DNA of 64,000 bases from Phycisphaerales bacterium (GTDB lineage Bacteria; Planctomycetota; Phycisphaerae; Phycisphaerales; UBA1924): the NCBI GenBank assembly GCA_020847175.1, contig JADLCM010000019.1, positions 121,460 to 185,459 on the forward strand, written 5' to 3'. Shown piece by piece: positions 9,636 to 18,348 of the stretch; position 1 is the first letter of the stretch; each line of letters opens with the position of its first letter. The notes beneath the pieces were generated by a model. That model saw only the letters and a program-made list of their open reading frames with translations. It made no database searches and was not told the DNA's origin. A program made the translations under genes and the position numbers.

Positions 9636-9923
9636 TCAGCCGATCATGACCGTGGGGAACCCCATGACGATGGTCCCGCCGTGCGCGGTCGGGTCGCCCA
9701 TCCGGGCGGCGGGCAGATAGCCGATGAGCACGGTCGTCGATCCCATGGCGATGACGTCGGGGGGACCGACGCAGACGCACATGTCGGTGGCGCGCGCGGC
9801 GGGCAAATAGCCGATGAGGACGGTCGGGCACCCGGGGGGGAGGATCGGGCCGCCGACGTGGGGAACCGGGCCCGTGAACATCGGGCAGACGTGCATGTCG
9901 GCGACGCGGGCGGCGGGGGGCAT
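9636..9923 (-). CDS. PAAR-domain protein (T6SS spike tip)
   Basis: A 95-residue protein made only of a PAAR fold: MPPAARVADMHVCP at the N-terminus, then two repeats of the LIGYLPAARxxD type with conserved Pro-Ala-Ala-Arg, and His and Cys residues suited to bind the single zinc at the cone tip. PAAR proteins sharpen the VgrG trimer of type VI secretion and can carry effectors. This one has no extra domain. GGAG lies about 7 nt before the ATG. It is the last gene of the minus-strand group clpV - unknown - vgrG - unknown - PAAR, which supports the assignment. Confidence 0.9.
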   Translation of the reverse strand: MPPAARVADMHVCPMFTGPVPHVGGPILPPGCPTVLIGYLPAARATDMCVCVGPPDVIAMGSTTVLIGYLPAARMGDPTAHGGTIVMGFPTVMIG

Positions 9924-9959
9924 GGCGCATCTCCGGAGCGGGGCGAGTGCCCCCGGGGG

Positions 9960-10853
9960 TCACTTCTTTCTGGGGGGCGCCTCGAAGACGAGCGCCTGGG
10001 AGAGGGCGGCATCGATGTGGGCGACTACAAACACCCGCCCTTGCCCCGCCTCGGGCATGGTCTTGAGGAGCGCTTCGATGTCGGCGGTGAAGGAGAGGAT
10101 GTTGCCCCCGGGCTTCTCGGGCAGCAGGATGCTCTGGTGCCCGACGAGCCGGGTGATGTGATCGAGCACGAGGATGGAGAGCACCGGGCGCGGGTCTTTG
10201 CCGGCGAGGGGCCGGGAGAGCAGGTCGAGGGCGATGCGCCCGCTGATATGGCGCTTCTCCCACGGGTTCCGCGCGGGCTCGCAGGAGAGCAGGCGGGCGC
10301 CGGCGGCGCCGGTGGCGGCGCTGAACTTCACGATGCTCCCGGCTTCGGGGCGCGCGGGCGCGGCGGGCATGGAGAATCGCTTGGCGGCGGATTCGACGGT
10401 GACGCGCTTGACGTCGCTGAGGGTCTCGTCGATCCAGAAGAAGACTGCGTAGTTGCCCCGCAGCGGGGGCAGTTCGAGCATCCAGCCGAGATCGACGTTG
10501 AGCGTGGCAGCCATGGTGGTGCGGGCGAGTCCTTCTCCGGGCCCGCCCGCGGCGTCGATCTGCATGGCGTAGCGCAGGGGCACCGCGTGGGGCGAGTTGA
10601 GGCTGCGCGCGTAGACGCCGCCCCGTTCGAGGTCGATGGCGGCGAGGGTGCAGGCGCCGCGGATCTTGCCGCCGTACTGCCGGTCATAGCGGTCGGCGAC
10701 GGCGAGCTCCATGCGTGCGATCTGGGCGGGCCCGAACTGATCGATGCCCGGGACGACCTCGACCCGGAAGCCGGGAGGCCTGGAGAGGATTTCGCGGGGT
10801 GAACCGCCGGGATCCTGCCAGTATGGTTCCGGGGCTCGGAGGGGCTGGGTCAT
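9960..10853 (-). CDS. Unknown protein between vgrG and PAAR genes
   Basis: 297 residues with no recognised domain, no signal peptide and no transmembrane segment, so probably cytoplasmic. Visible features are a Pro-rich start (MTQPLRAPEPYWQDPGG), a mixed alpha/beta middle and a basic end (EAPPRKK). It begins 32 nt after the vgrG stop and is followed 36 nt later by the PAAR gene, so it is almost certainly co-expressed with them. By position it could be an adaptor/chaperone that loads the VgrG or PAAR, or an immunity protein for the putative metallopeptidase end of VgrG. Nothing in the sequence decides between these. Gene reality is confident; function unknown. Confidence 0.75.
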   Translation of the reverse strand: MTQPLRAPEPYWQDPGGSPREILSRPPGFRVEVVPGIDQFGPAQIARMELAVADRYDRQYGGKIRGACTLAAIDLERGGVYARSLNSPHAVPLRYAMQIDAAGGPGEGLARTTMAATLNVDLGWMLELPPLRGNYAVFFWIDETLSDVKRVTVESAAKRFSMPAAPARPEAGSIVKFSAATGAAGARLLSCEPARNPWEKRHISGRIALDLLSRPLAGKDPRPVLSILVLDHITRLVGHQSILLPEKPGGNILSFTADIEALLKTMPEAGQGRVFVVAHIDAALSQALVFEAPPRKK

Positions 10854-10885
10854 GGCGTGTGTGCCTCGCTCGTGTCAGGTGTGGT

Positions 10886-13800
10886 TCAGAACAGGTCGTT
10901 GCGTCCATCCTGGGGCAGTGCACCCAGGTTGCTGCCGCGGAGCGCGTCCTTGCAGTTGGGGCAGAAGTTGGTCGCGTCCTTGTCGTTGATGCCGTACATG
11001 ACGCATCCGTCGGAGTTGGCGTGGCAGTGCCCGCCCGCGTTGGAGTAGAAGTCGGAGTTTGCGGTACCGTCGGGGAGTTTCTTGGAGCAGAGGCCCATGC
11101 GGTGCCCCGGCTCGTGGATGGCCGTTCGCATGGTGCGGGCGGTGAGCTGCGCACCGGAGAACTGGCGTTCGCGCCAGCGCATGCCGACGATGGTCGCCGC
11201 GCCGCTCTGGATGCCGGAGCCCTCGTCCCAGTGCTTGATGGTGAGTTCGAGTTCGATGTCGCGCGTCGTGTCGGCGGTGGTCCCGGAGAAGTCGAAGTCG
11301 AGCCATTGGCGAGCCTGTCCGGCGGTGTTGTCCGCGTCGCTCAGCGTGACCTGCGCGGCGGTGAGGTTGTTCCAGGTTCCGCTGCCGACGGGCTGGCGCC
11401 ACTTGGCGGATACGAAGTAGTCGCGCGGGTCGAGCGTCCAGACGCCGGGGTCGAACCCGATGCTTCCGCCGGGTGTGAGCGTGCGCGTGATGGTGTCGGT
11501 GGCGGCGTCCCAGGCGATGGTGTCGATGAAGACGAGGTGGAAGTAGCGCGGGCCGTCGGCCGCGTCGCGGCATCCTGCCGAGAAGGTGCCCACTTCGTTC
11601 TCCGTCACCACGCGCTGGTGGGCCGGGGCGCTGTCGCTGCCGATGGTGCCGAGCTGGACGAACTCGCCCTCGAAGCGAGAGCTGAGCGTCGCCGCTTCAA
11701 ACTTGTCCTTGTAGGTGCCGGCGCCGGGACGGAGCATGCCGTCGAGTTCGTAGGCCAACTTGCGCCAGACGATGTATTCGCCGGACTCGAGCTTGTTGGC
11801 GAAGCCGGAGTCGCTCGCGGCCTGGAACTTGAACTTGTCGCCGCCGTAGCGCGTGAGGTGGAACTGCTGCACCGGGGTCCAGCCCTGGTCGTCCACCGTG
11901 ACGGTCTTCTCCATTGTCTCGGAGCCCTGCGTGTCGAAGCCGCCCTTGAGCGCGGCGACGAGCGACGCCCGGTTTGCGCCGTCGGGCACGGACTTCCAGA
12001 AAACTTCCTTGCCCGTGAGAGGGCGGCTCGGGTCGCCGGCCTTCCAGCGGAGTTTGGCCTTGAGGAAGATGACCCGTCCGTGATCCCACTCGGTGGTGCC
12101 GGCGCGGTCGTGATTGACAAACTGGCGTGCCCGGCCGCTCGCGGCCTGCGTCGGTGTGCCCGAGTCGTCGTAGCACTCGACGAGTTCCGCGATTTCCCAC
12201 TCCTCGGTCGTCGGGTCGGTCGGCGGCGGGGGGGGAGGCGGGGGCGTGACCGGGAGGGGGGGCGGGGGGAAGGGGGGTGAATCGGGGGCGTGCTGCGGAT
12301 CGACGGGGATGGGGGTGCGCGGGGGCACGCCGCCTCCTCCGCCGCCGGAGACCTGGGTCGGGTTGCCGGTGCTGGCGGCGGTCGCTTCGAGGGGGTCGAG
12401 GCGATCGGTGCTTTCGACGGGCTCGGCGGGGTCTGCCTGGGCGGCGGACTCGGCAGTGCCGCTGGCGGCGCCGCCGCTGTTGATGAGGACGAGGGGGCCG
12501 GAGATGAAGACGCCGGCGGGCCCGACCTCGACGAAACTTCCGCCGCACTTGAGGGTGACGCCGGTCTGACCTTCGATGGCGATGCCGAGGCCCTTGAGCG
12601 AGACGCCGAGCTGCCCTTCGCCGACGAGCTTCTGCCCGGCCTTGAGGGCGAGGGCGCCGTTGGCGGTGAGCTTCATGTCGGCGCCGCTCTTGATGCTCAT
12701 GCCGTCGGTGGAGCCTTCGATGAGCACCTTCTTCGACTTGAGGCTGTAGAGGTCCTTGGCCTCGACGAAGATCTTGGCGGCGTTGAGGTGCAGGTTCTCC
12801 TTGATGATCGTGAACTGGTTCTTCTGGAAGTCTTCAACGACGTCTTCGAGCACGACGCGGTTGACGACCTTCTCGATCTTCTCGTAGAGGGCCTTCTTGA
12901 TCCACTCGTTCTGTTCGTCCTTGACGAGGATGTTGTACATCCCGCCGGTTTCGCCCCCGTCGCCCTCCCACCCGACGCGGACGTGCCGGTCGCCGTAGTT
13001 GGTTTCGAGCATGGTGCCGCGCACGCGCACGTCGAGGCGGCGCTGGGCGTGGATCCAGATCATCTCCGAGTCTTTTTTGTCCTCGAAGCGGATCTCGTTG
13101 AACCCCTCGCCCCCCTTGCTGGTGCTGCTCTTGTTGGTGGAGAGCGTGGGGAACTGCTTGGGGTCGTAGGGGGGCTTGTTTTCGCCGTTGTAGACGCGCC
13201 CGGTGATGATGGGACAGTCTGGGTCGCCGTCCTCAAACTCGACGATGACCTCCTGCCCGACGCGCGGGGTGTAGAGGTGGCCCCAGCCCTTGCCGGCCCA
13301 GTTGTGGCTGACCCGCACGCGGCAGCTGCTCTGGTCGTCGAACTTGTCGGAGCGGTCCCAGGGGAACTTGACGGTCACGCGGCCCTGCTCGTCGGCGTCG
13401 ATCTCGTTGTCGGTCTTGCCGGTGATGACGGCGGTCTGCGGGCCCTGGATGACGGGCTTGGGCGTGACGCGGGTGGAGCGGAAGACGGTGGTGGCGTCGA
13501 TCGCGGTGAAGGTGCAGGCCCAGGCGGGGCCGTCGGAGCCCGGCTCGCCGAGCGCGCGCGGGGCGACGTGCACTTCGTACGCGGCGCCGGTGACGAGCCA
13601 GGCCTTGTCCTGGTCGCTGCGGTACATGTGGTCGCCGCCCTGGAGGGTAAAGGTGCAGCCCGTCTCCATGAAGGGGTGGTCGGTGCTTCCGCGGCAGACC
13701 ATCTGCTGGCAGGAGAGGGCTTCGAGGCGGATCTTGGCGTAGCGGTTTCCTTCGCCGTCGTTGAGGAACTCGCCGGGGTACTCGTAGACCTCGCTGTCGC

Positions 13801-14566
13801 TGGGCCCCATGCTCTGCTGGGCGCCCGCGACGCCCGCGACGGGGGCGGTGGGGTTCATGAAGTCCCAGTCGCGCATCATGTAGTTCGCGGGCTGGATGCG
13901 TCCTTCCATGGCCCACGAGCGGATCGCGGCGATGTCCTTCTTGCCCTGTCCGGGCTGGTGGAACTCGATGGGGCCGAGGTCAAAGTCGTTGTGCGACTCG
14001 GGCCCGTCGGCGAGGACGAGGTCGTGCTTGCCCGCGCTCTGGTGCCGGAAGAAGTAGTAGAGCCCTTCCTGCTCCATGAGGCGGCTGACGAAGTTGAAGT
14101 TGCTCTCGTTGTACTGCACGCAGTATTCCCACGTGCGGTAGTCGCTCGCGTTGAGCTTGAGCTTGACGTCGCCCATGCCGAGCGTGCCGGCGCGGAGCAC
14201 CTGTTCGATGTGCTCGGTCGCCTTCTTGCCCATCGGGAAGATCGCGCAGTCGGTGGTGCGGGTGAGGAACCACATCCAGGGCACGAGGGTGGCGCGGTAG
14301 TTGGCGAAGCCGTTCTGGAGGCCGGTGAGCTCGAAACGGTTGATGATGCCGGTGAAGAACCGCTTGGAGCCCCCGTTGGTGGGCAGGGCGACGGAGATCG
14401 TCGCGGCCTTGCCGAGCATGTCCTCGAACTTCAGCCCGGGGTTGAGGCTCCAGAGCTCGACGTCGTACTCAAAGATGCGCCCCAGCGCCTCGCGGCCGCG
14501 AAACACCCGCAGTTGAAGCTCCGGCGCTCCGCTCACCTTGATTGCCGCATGACGCAGATCGGCCAT
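10886..14566 (-). CDS. vgrG: VgrG spike protein with C-terminal zincin-like (metzincin) domain
   Basis: 1226 residues from the ATG at 14566 (MADLRHAAIKVSG, with GGGAGAG about 7 nt upstream); the frame opens farther up at 14728, but no start there looks better. The N-terminal part is VgrG/gp27-like (FRGREALGRIFEYDVELWS). Then come the gp5 OB-fold (SHNWAGKGWGHLYTPRVGQEV, split here as GWGHLYTPRVGQEVIVEFED) and a beta-helix. A Pro-rich linker (about residues 770-800) leads to a roughly 420-residue extension. That extension ends with HEPGH (1151-1155), then GGHCH, a Cys-Val-Met-Tyr and CPNC. This HExxH...HC...CxM...CxxC order resembles archaemetzincins and other metzincins, with an insert before the third His. 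Secretion through the T6SS tube as a specialised effector VgrG is the likely role; the target is unknown. Confidence 0.92.
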   Translation of the reverse strand: MADLRHAAIKVSGAPELQLRVFRGREALGRIFEYDVELWSLNPGLKFEDMLGKAATISVALPTNGGSKRFFTGIINRFELTGLQNGFANYRATLVPWMWFLTRTTDCAIFPMGKKATEHIEQVLRAGTLGMGDVKLKLNASDYRTWEYCVQYNESNFNFVSRLMEQEGLYYFFRHQSAGKHDLVLADGPESHNDFDLGPIEFHQPGQGKKDIAAIRSWAMEGRIQPANYMMRDWDFMNPTAPVAGVAGAQQSMGPSDSEVYEYPGEFLNDGEGNRYAKIRLEALSCQQMVCRGSTDHPFMETGCTFTLQGGDHMYRSDQDKAWLVTGAAYEVHVAPRALGEPGSDGPAWACTFTAIDATTVFRSTRVTPKPVIQGPQTAVITGKTDNEIDADEQGRVTVKFPWDRSDKFDDQSSCRVRVSHNWAGKGWGHLYTPRVGQEVIVEFEDGDPDCPIITGRVYNGENKPPYDPKQFPTLSTNKSSTSKGGEGFNEIRFEDKKDSEMIWIHAQRRLDVRVRGTMLETNYGDRHVRVGWEGDGGETGGMYNILVKDEQNEWIKKALYEKIEKVVNRVVLEDVVEDFQKNQFTIIKENLHLNAAKIFVEAKDLYSLKSKKVLIEGSTDGMSIKSGADMKLTANGALALKAGQKLVGEGQLGVSLKGLGIAIEGQTGVTLKCGGSFVEVGPAGVFISGPLVLINSGGAASGTAESAAQADPAEPVESTDRLDPLEATAASTGNPTQVSGGGGGGVPPRTPIPVDPQHAPDSPPFPPPPLPVTPPPPPPPPTDPTTEEWEIAELVECYDDSGTPTQAASGRARQFVNHDRAGTTEWDHGRVIFLKAKLRWKAGDPSRPLTGKEVFWKSVPDGANRASLVAALKGGFDTQGSETMEKTVTVDDQGWTPVQQFHLTRYGGDKFKFQAASDSGFANKLESGEYIVWRKLAYELDGMLRPGAGTYKDKFEAATLSSRFEGEFVQLGTIGSDSAPAHQRVVTENEVGTFSAGCRDAADGPRYFHLVFIDTIAWDAATDTITRTLTPGGSIGFDPGVWTLDPRDYFVSAKWRQPVGSGTWNNLTAAQVTLSDADNTAGQARQWLDFDFSGTTADTTRDIELELTIKHWDEGSGIQSGAATIVGMRWRERQFSGAQLTARTMRTAIHEPGHRMGLCSKKLPDGTANSDFYSNAGGHCHANSDGCVMYGINDKDATNFCPNCKDALRGSNLGALPQDGRNDLF

Positions 14567-14654
14567 CGTCAACTCTCCCGTTCGAGCGCCCGCGCGCACG
14601 GCGTGAATCCAGCCTATCCGAAGCCCCGGCCCCGGGTTCGCACCCGGGCGCGGG

Positions 14655-15317
14655 CTACCTCCATCCCATCGCCGACTCGATCTGCACGGGCCCAGACTTG
14701 GGGCCCTTCCATCCGTCCCTGGCGGCACGCGCGGCGATCTGCCACAGCTCGCGCGCCTGGTGCACGCCCCGGAGGAGCAGGGGCGGGAGTTGCGACCGCA
14801 CGGGCGCCACGCCCATGATGTCCGCCCCGGCCTCCGGCCCCGAGTCGAGGCCGGTCCCGGCGAGGCTCACGGGCGCGCCGTCGCTGATCCGCCACGCGCC
14901 GAGGGCGATGTCCACGTCGTGCAGCATCCGGCCCGCGCGGCGCAGCACCCCGAAGAAGGGGCTCTCGGTGCGGTTGTCTACCGAGAAGTCGGTGCCGCCC
15001 TTGGCGTGCAGCGCATTGAGGGCATCGGCGGTCTCGACACCCTGCGACTGAAGGAAGCGGTCCCAGGCGTCCTGCTGGGCGTAGCGCCGGCGCCGGCGGA
15101 AGACCATCGGGTGCCAGTGGGGGTTGACCACGAGGCCCCGCAGCCTTCGTCCGGCGCTTGTGGCTTCAGCGACGGGCAGAGCCACGGCCGCCGGTCGTGC
15201 CTCGAATCCGCGAGCGCCGGCCATCGCGACGCCTTCGTCTACGCCGGGGGCGACGACCACGACCGCGTCGAGGCGGGTGGCGAGGTCGCGGAGGCGTTGC
15301 AGGGTGGTGAGGCGCAC
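14655..15317 (-). CDS. Unknown protein of the T6SS island
   Basis: 220 residues from a GTG at 15317 (VRLTTLQRLRDLATRLDAVVVVAPG), chosen because GGGAG lies 6 nt upstream. An in-frame ATG at 15392 would add a Gly/Pro/Arg-rich stretch unlike the rest. No known domain is recognised. There is a hydrophobic strand VVVVAPGVDEGVAMAG near the N-terminus and a basic patch FRRRRRYAQQDAW in the middle, with no signal peptide. It lies between clpV (127 nt upstream) and vgrG (88 nt downstream), all on the minus strand, so a T6SS accessory role is inferred from position only. Confidence 0.65.
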   Translation of the reverse strand: MRLTTLQRLRDLATRLDAVVVVAPGVDEGVAMAGARGFEARPAAVALPVAEATSAGRRLRGLVVNPHWHPMVFRRRRRYAQQDAWDRFLQSQGVETADALNALHAKGGTDFSVDNRTESPFFGVLRRAGRMLHDVDIALGAWRISDGAPVSLAGTGLDSGPEAGADIMGVAPVRSQLPPLLLRGVHQARELWQIAARAARDGWKGPKSGPVQIESAMGWR

Positions 15318-15444
15318 GTGATGCTCCCGCCGCGCCGGGCGCGGCCCGGGCCCACCCCGGGCGACGCCGGGGCTTCGCCCGCTCCCAAGCAAGACCCGCG
15401 GGGGCGTGATCCGCGCCGCGGGGGGTGAAAACGCGACCTGAAAT

Positions 15445-18207
15445 TCAGGCGAACTGGTAGTCGAAGGCCCCGTCCTTCACCCCAACCACGATCGAACGGA
15501 TCTCCTTGCCTTCGAGCATGCGCTTGAGGAACTCGTTGGAGAGATCGGGGAGCATGGTCTGGGTGAGGATGTTGTCGATCATGCGTCCGCCGCTCTCGGG
15601 CTCGTTGCAACGTGCGGCGATCATGTCGACGACCTCGGGCCGGACCTCGAAGGAGGCCTTGTGGTTGTCGCGGACGCGGCGTTCGATCTTGCGGAGCTGG
15701 AGGTTGATGATGAGGCGGATCATGTCCGGGCTCAGGGGGTAGTAGGGGATGACGGTGAGGCGTCCGAGGAGGGCCGCCGGGAAGACCTTGAGCAGGGGGG
15801 CCCGCAGGGACTTCTGGAGGGCATCGACATCCGGGAGGAGGTCGGGGTCTTTGCACATGTTCATGATGAGGTCGGAGCCGGCGTTGGTGGTGAGCAGGAT
15901 GATTGTGTTGCGGAAGTTGATCTCGGTGCCCTCGGAGTCCTTCATCACGCCCTTGTCGAAGACCTGGAAGAAGACCTCGTGAATGTCGGCGTGGGCCTTC
16001 TCCACTTCGTCGAGGAGCACGATGCTGTAGGGCTTGCGGCGGACGGCCTCGGTGAGCACGCCGCCCGACCCGAAGCCGACGTACCCGGGGGGCGGGCCCA
16101 TGAGCGTCGCGACCTTGTGGGCCTCCTGGTACTCGCTCATGTTGATGGTGATGACGTTGTCTTCGCCGCCGTAGAGCGCTTCGGCGAGCGCGAGGGCGGT
16201 CTCGGTCTTGCCGACGCCGCTCGTGCCGGAGAGCATGAAGACGCCGATGGGCTTGTTGGGGTTTTCGAGCCCCGCGCGGCTGGTCTGGATGCGCTTGGCG
16301 ATGGCGTCGAGCGCGTGGCGCTGGCCGATGATGCGCTGGTTGAGTGTGTCGGCGAGCTTGAGGACGGCCTCGAACTCGCTCTTGACCATCTTGCCCACGG
16401 GCACGCCCGTCCAGTCGGCGACGACGGCCGCGATCGCCGCGGCGTCGCAACTGGGCAGGATGAGGGGCGAATCGCCCTGCAGTTCGGCGAGTTCGGATTG
16501 CAGCGTCTGAAGCTCATCGAGCGCCTTGGTCCGCTCAGCGGCGGACAAGGGGGGCGCGGCGGGGGCGCCCGCCTGCGCGCCGGCTTCCGCCGCGGCGACC
16601 TTGGCCTGGGCGGCCTCGCGGGTGTGGGTTTCGCTGACGGCCTCGGTGCCGCCGGGGCCGCGCAGCGTGGCGCGCAGGGTGAGGATGCGATCGACGAGGT
16701 CCTTTTCCTTCTTCCAGGCGTTTTCGAGCGCCGCGAGTTTCTCCTGCTCGGCCTTGATCTTCGCCTCGATCGCGCCCGCGCGGTCGCCGTGCCTGACGCC
16801 GATCTCGCTCTCCCGCGTGACGAGCGCAAGTTCGGTCTGAAGCCCCTCGATGCGCTTGCGGGTGTCATCGACATCGGCGGGCACGGCGTGCTGGCCGACG
16901 GCGACGCGGGCGCAGGCGGTGTCGAGCAGCGTGACGCACTTGTCGGGGAGCTGGCGCCCCTGGATGTAGCGGTCGCTGAGCTTGACGGCGGCCTCGATGG
17001 CCTCGTCGAGGATCTGCACCTTGTGGTGCTTCTCGAACATGCCCGCGACCTTGCGCATCATCAGGATGGCGCGGGGCACGTCGGGCTCATCGACCTTGAC
17101 GGTCTGGAAGCGCCGGGTGAGGGCCGGGTCTTTCTCGATGTGCTTCTTGTACTCGGCCCACGTGGTCGCGGCGATGGTGCGCAGCGTGCCGCGGGCGAGC
17201 GCGGGCTTGAGGAGCTGGGCTGCGTCGCCCGTGCCGGCCTGCCCGCCCGCGCCCATGAGCGTGTGCACTTCGTCGATGAACATGATGATCGGTTTGGGGC
17301 TCGCCCGCACCTCCTCGATCACCTGCTTGAGCCGGTTCTCAAACTCGCCCTTCATGCTCGCGCCGGCCTGCAGGGCCGCGACATCGAGTTCGAGCAGGCG
17401 CACGTCCTTGAGGGGCGGGGGCACATCGCCTTCGACGATCTTGTGCGCGAAGCCCTCGACCACCGCGGTCTTGCCCACGCCCGCCTCGCCCGCGAGCAGC
17501 GGGTTGTTCTGGCGCCGGCGCATGAGGATGTCGATGCACTGGCGCGTCTCGTCGTCGCGCCCGACGATCGGGTCGATCTTGCCGGTGCGGGCCTGCTCGG
17601 TGAGATCCTTGCAGAACTGCCGGATCGCCTCCTGCTTGCCCATCGCCGCGGGGGCCATTGCGCCCGAGGCCTCTCCCGGGGCGGCGCCGGCCCCGGTCAC
17701 CTGCCCGCTCTCGCGCAGGTTGAGCACGCCCTCGACCGAATCGCCCAGGATCGCGTCGCTCTCGCGGAGCAGCACTTCGTGGTCGATCTTGCCGTACTCG
17801 GCGCTGATCGCGAGCAGGTCCTTGCGGTCGCCCGGGCGGTTGAGCAGGGCGAAGATGATGTGGGCTGAGCGGATCTTGCGGTCGCCGAAGTTGAGGGTGC
17901 AGGCGGTCCACGCTTGGAGCACGGCGTTGTTGAGGGCATCGCTGAACCCGCTGAGCCCGGCGCTGCCGCGCTTCAGGCGCTCCAGCGCGAGGTCAAGGTC
18001 CTGGAGCAGTTTGGAGGGGTTGATCTTGAAGTGCCGCACCAGCCGGGCCTGGTCGGAATCCTGGAGCTGCATCAACTGCTTGAGGAAATGAGCGAGGGTG
18101 ACTTCCGAGTGCCCGAGTTGCTTGGCGACGATCGCCGAGGCTTCCAAGCTCTTGTAGCACAGGCTGTTGAGGGTTCCGTACAGCTTCTGCAGATTCGGTT
18201 CGGCCAT
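15445..18207 (-). CDS. clpV: T6SS sheath-recycling AAA+ unfoldase ClpV (TssH)
   Basis: A 920-residue Hsp100/Clp protein. The N-terminal Clp-N repeats begin MAEPNLQKLYGTLNS and include HSEVTLAHFLKQLM. Walker A of the first AAA+ ring is GEAGVGKTAVVEG (about residue 239), with Walker B IMFIDEVHTLMGAGG. A coiled-coil middle segment follows, then the second ring with GTSGVGKTETALALAE (about residue 660) and LLDEVEKAHADIHEVF. The GAGG after Walker B and the N-terminal extension fit ClpV better than ClpB. Its neighbours vgrG and PAAR support the T6SS assignment. ClpV disassembles contracted TssB/TssC sheaths for reuse; the tssB, tssC and baseplate genes are not in this window. AGGAG lies 7 nt before the ATG. 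Confidence 0.92.
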   Translation of the reverse strand: MAEPNLQKLYGTLNSLCYKSLEASAIVAKQLGHSEVTLAHFLKQLMQLQDSDQARLVRHFKINPSKLLQDLDLALERLKRGSAGLSGFSDALNNAVLQAWTACTLNFGDRKIRSAHIIFALLNRPGDRKDLLAISAEYGKIDHEVLLRESDAILGDSVEGVLNLRESGQVTGAGAAPGEASGAMAPAAMGKQEAIRQFCKDLTEQARTGKIDPIVGRDDETRQCIDILMRRRQNNPLLAGEAGVGKTAVVEGFAHKIVEGDVPPPLKDVRLLELDVAALQAGASMKGEFENRLKQVIEEVRASPKPIIMFIDEVHTLMGAGGQAGTGDAAQLLKPALARGTLRTIAATTWAEYKKHIEKDPALTRRFQTVKVDEPDVPRAILMMRKVAGMFEKHHKVQILDEAIEAAVKLSDRYIQGRQLPDKCVTLLDTACARVAVGQHAVPADVDDTRKRIEGLQTELALVTRESEIGVRHGDRAGAIEAKIKAEQEKLAALENAWKKEKDLVDRILTLRATLRGPGGTEAVSETHTREAAQAKVAAAEAGAQAGAPAAPPLSAAERTKALDELQTLQSELAELQGDSPLILPSCDAAAIAAVVADWTGVPVGKMVKSEFEAVLKLADTLNQRIIGQRHALDAIAKRIQTSRAGLENPNKPIGVFMLSGTSGVGKTETALALAEALYGGEDNVITINMSEYQEAHKVATLMGPPPGYVGFGSGGVLTEAVRRKPYSIVLLDEVEKAHADIHEVFFQVFDKGVMKDSEGTEINFRNTIILLTTNAGSDLIMNMCKDPDLLPDVDALQKSLRAPLLKVFPAALLGRLTVIPYYPLSPDMIRLIINLQLRKIERRVRDNHKASFEVRPEVVDMIAARCNEPESGGRMIDNILTQTMLPDLSNEFLKRMLEGKEIRSIVVGVKDGAFDYQFA

Positions 18208-18255
18208 GGCGATCTCCTGGGCACCCCGCGGCCGGCGGACCCGGCGGAGCCCAAG

Positions 18256-18261
18256 ACGATA
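18256..18261 (-). promoter_or_regulatory. -10-like TATCGT of clpV
   Basis: Minus-strand TATCGT about 48 nt upstream of the clpV ATG. The leader contains the AGGAG ribosome site. It would drive the whole minus-strand T6SS group. Confidence 0.3.
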
Positions 18262-18348
18262 CCACGTTCATGCCAAAGCCGCCCGAGCGGAGTCGGGTTT
18301 GGGCCTCATGCGTGCCCGGAGCGGGGCGGGGCGCCGGCCCGTTCGGGT

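Noticed and set aside
12290..14818. Long plus-strand open frame (842 codons) across vgrG
   Set aside because: It is antisense to vgrG, is dominated by Ala, Gly, Asp and Val as expected from the complement of GC-rich codons, and has no family resemblance.
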